DNA from: Sphaerisporangium rubeum
GTDB lineage: Bacteria; Actinomycetota; Actinomycetes; Streptosporangiales; Streptosporangiaceae
Assembly: GCF_014207705.1 (NCBI RefSeq)
Contig: NZ_JACHIU010000001.1
Coordinates: 558,001 to 622,000 of the forward strand
DNA length: 64,000 nt
Reading direction: 5' to 3'
In this document: piece by piece, positions 63,196-64,000 of the stretch
How the letters are laid out: each line of letters starts with the position of its first letter
Numbering within the stretch: position 1 is the first letter of the stretch
Notes under the pieces: model-generated
Database searches by the model: none
Seen by the model: only the letters and a program-made list of their open reading frames with translations
Told to the model about the DNA's origin: nothing
Translations under genes and position numbers: made by a program

Positions 63196-64000
63196 CTAGC
63201 TCGGAATCTCGATGTCAACGGCCTCTCGGCCCGTCACCTGATGTGACTCGGTACGGCTCAGGTTGGCCTTGACCAGGCGAGTGGTGGGGTGGCCGTGGCC
63301 ATGGACCGTGACAAGGCCTGACAACGCGGTGCGCTCACGCTCGATCGCCTCGTCCCACCGGCCTCGCGCGGCGAGGACGCCGGCGTGGTTGGCGGTGACG
63401 GCGAGATAGAAGGGGTGCAGGTCGCCGAGCCGAGCGAGCAGACCGTCCATGGCCCGGGTGCTGTGTGACTCGGCGTCGCCGAACTCGCCCAAGGCCGTCA
63501 GGTAGACCGCCAGGTTGGCGCGGCAGATGTGGGTGAACGGGTGGTCGTCTCCCATCAGGCCGCGGAACCGCCGCAGTGTCCGCGCCGCTCCCGCGGCGGC
63601 CTCAGGCCACATCCGCAGGACGTGACGGTCGGCGTTGGCGCTGACCTCGCCGGCCATGGTGAGGGGGTGCGAAGGGCCGAACTCCGCGTGCAGCTCGGCG
63701 AGAGTCTGGTCGTTACCCTGCAGGAGGCCGGTCGTGAGCCGGCCGAGCCGGCGTTCGGTGACGGCGAGCCCGAGGCGTGCCGTCAGGCGCTCCAACTCGG
63801 CCGGGGAGTCGAGCCAGCTCAGCCGCCGGACCGCTTGCCGCAGGAGGTTGCGCGCGTCCTCGAGCCGGCCGAGTTCGCGGTAGAAGTAAGCGATGTTGCA
63901 GGCCGTGTGCAAGGCGAATCGGTCGTTCTCTCCGAACAGCGACTTACGGCGCCTGACGCGGTCCGTCGCCACCCGCACCGCTTCTTCGAACTGGCCGATG
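63196..64000 (-). CDS. Tetratricopeptide-repeat protein, C-terminal part
   Basis: At least 268 residues, open through the right edge, so the N-terminus is missing. TPR-type helices repeat about every 42 residues: HTACNIAYFYRELGRLEDAR, ICRANLAVYLTALGEFGDAE and VTANHAGVLAARGRWDEAIE. The spacing is that of the 42-residue TPR_10/12 class common in actinobacterial NB-ARC/TPR proteins. The C-terminus ends DIEIPS. It probably mediates protein contacts; the missing part may hold an NTPase or TIR-type domain. Confidence 0.8.
   Translation of the reverse strand, partial: IGQFEEAVRVATDRVRRRKSLFGENDRFALHTACNIAYFYRELGRLEDARNLLRQAVRRLSWLDSPAELERLTARLGLAVTERRLGRLTTGLLQGNDQTLAELHAEFGPSHPLTMAGEVSANADRHVLRMWPEAAAGAARTLRRFRGLMGDDHPFTHICRANLAVYLTALGEFGDAESHSTRAMDGLLARLGDLHPFYLAVTANHAGVLAARGRWDEAIERERTALSGLVTVHGHGHPTTRLVKANLSRTESHQVTGREAVDIEIPS

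Overview
The window is very GC-rich DNA with tightly packed, often start/stop-overlapping genes, GTG and TTG starts, actinobacterial housekeeping genes and lineage-typical regulators (SARP, LuxR, LacI, HxlR). It is a filamentous actinomycete. The gene content of the central 38 kb fits the pyralomicin (prl) cluster described, as I remember it, from Nonomuraea spiralis, so a Nonomuraea or close Streptosporangiaceae relative is the best guess. This rests on reading the proteins; no search was run.

Left flank (1-6.5 kb): an iron permease fragment with an iron box, a fused MFS transporter/thymidylate kinase, DNA polymerase III delta', a RicT/PSP1 protein, a secreted TAP-family peptidase and tRNA-Thr(CGT).

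Biosynthetic region (about 6.5-47.4 kb). Resistance: an ABC-F ATPase with a divergent TetR regulator. Starter unit: a PltF-like prolyl adenylase, PltE-like dehydrogenase, PltL-like carrier protein and PltA-like pyrrole halogenase make a chlorinated pyrrolyl thioester. Chain building: two type I PKS proteins carry three modules (KS-AT-ACP-KS-vestigial AT-ACP, then KS-AT-KR-ACP) like pyoluteorin PltB/PltC, plus a type II thioesterase. Tailoring: two intact PltM-like halogenases, one degenerate PltD-like protein, a flavin reductase, a methyltransferase and a glycosyltransferase. Cyclitol: a 2-epi-5-epi-valiolone synthase, ROK kinase, two dehydrogenases, a TIM-barrel isomerase and a GalT-like uridylyltransferase make an activated C7-cyclitol, which the glycosyltransferase would attach to the pyrrole nitrogen. 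Export and immunity: an MFS pump, a CPA2 antiporter and a second, strikingly degenerate ABC-F protein. Regulation: a LuxR-type protein with an atypical receiver and a small SARP.

Right flank (47.6-64 kb): a secreted nuclease with an excalibur domain, a multidomain GH5 cellulase and divergent LacI regulator with GAAANTTTC operators between them, a toxin-antitoxin-like pair, a carboxylesterase, an HxlR regulator with a perfect palindrome facing a methyltransferase, then a translationally coupled three-gene operon (membrane protein, P-loop protein, AAA-like ATPase) of unknown function, an antiporter, an unknown protein and a partial TPR protein.

Most interesting: the two pseudo-enzymes kept inside the cluster (PltD-like protein and degenerate ABC-F), the PKS module with no working AT, and the unassigned three-gene ATPase operon.
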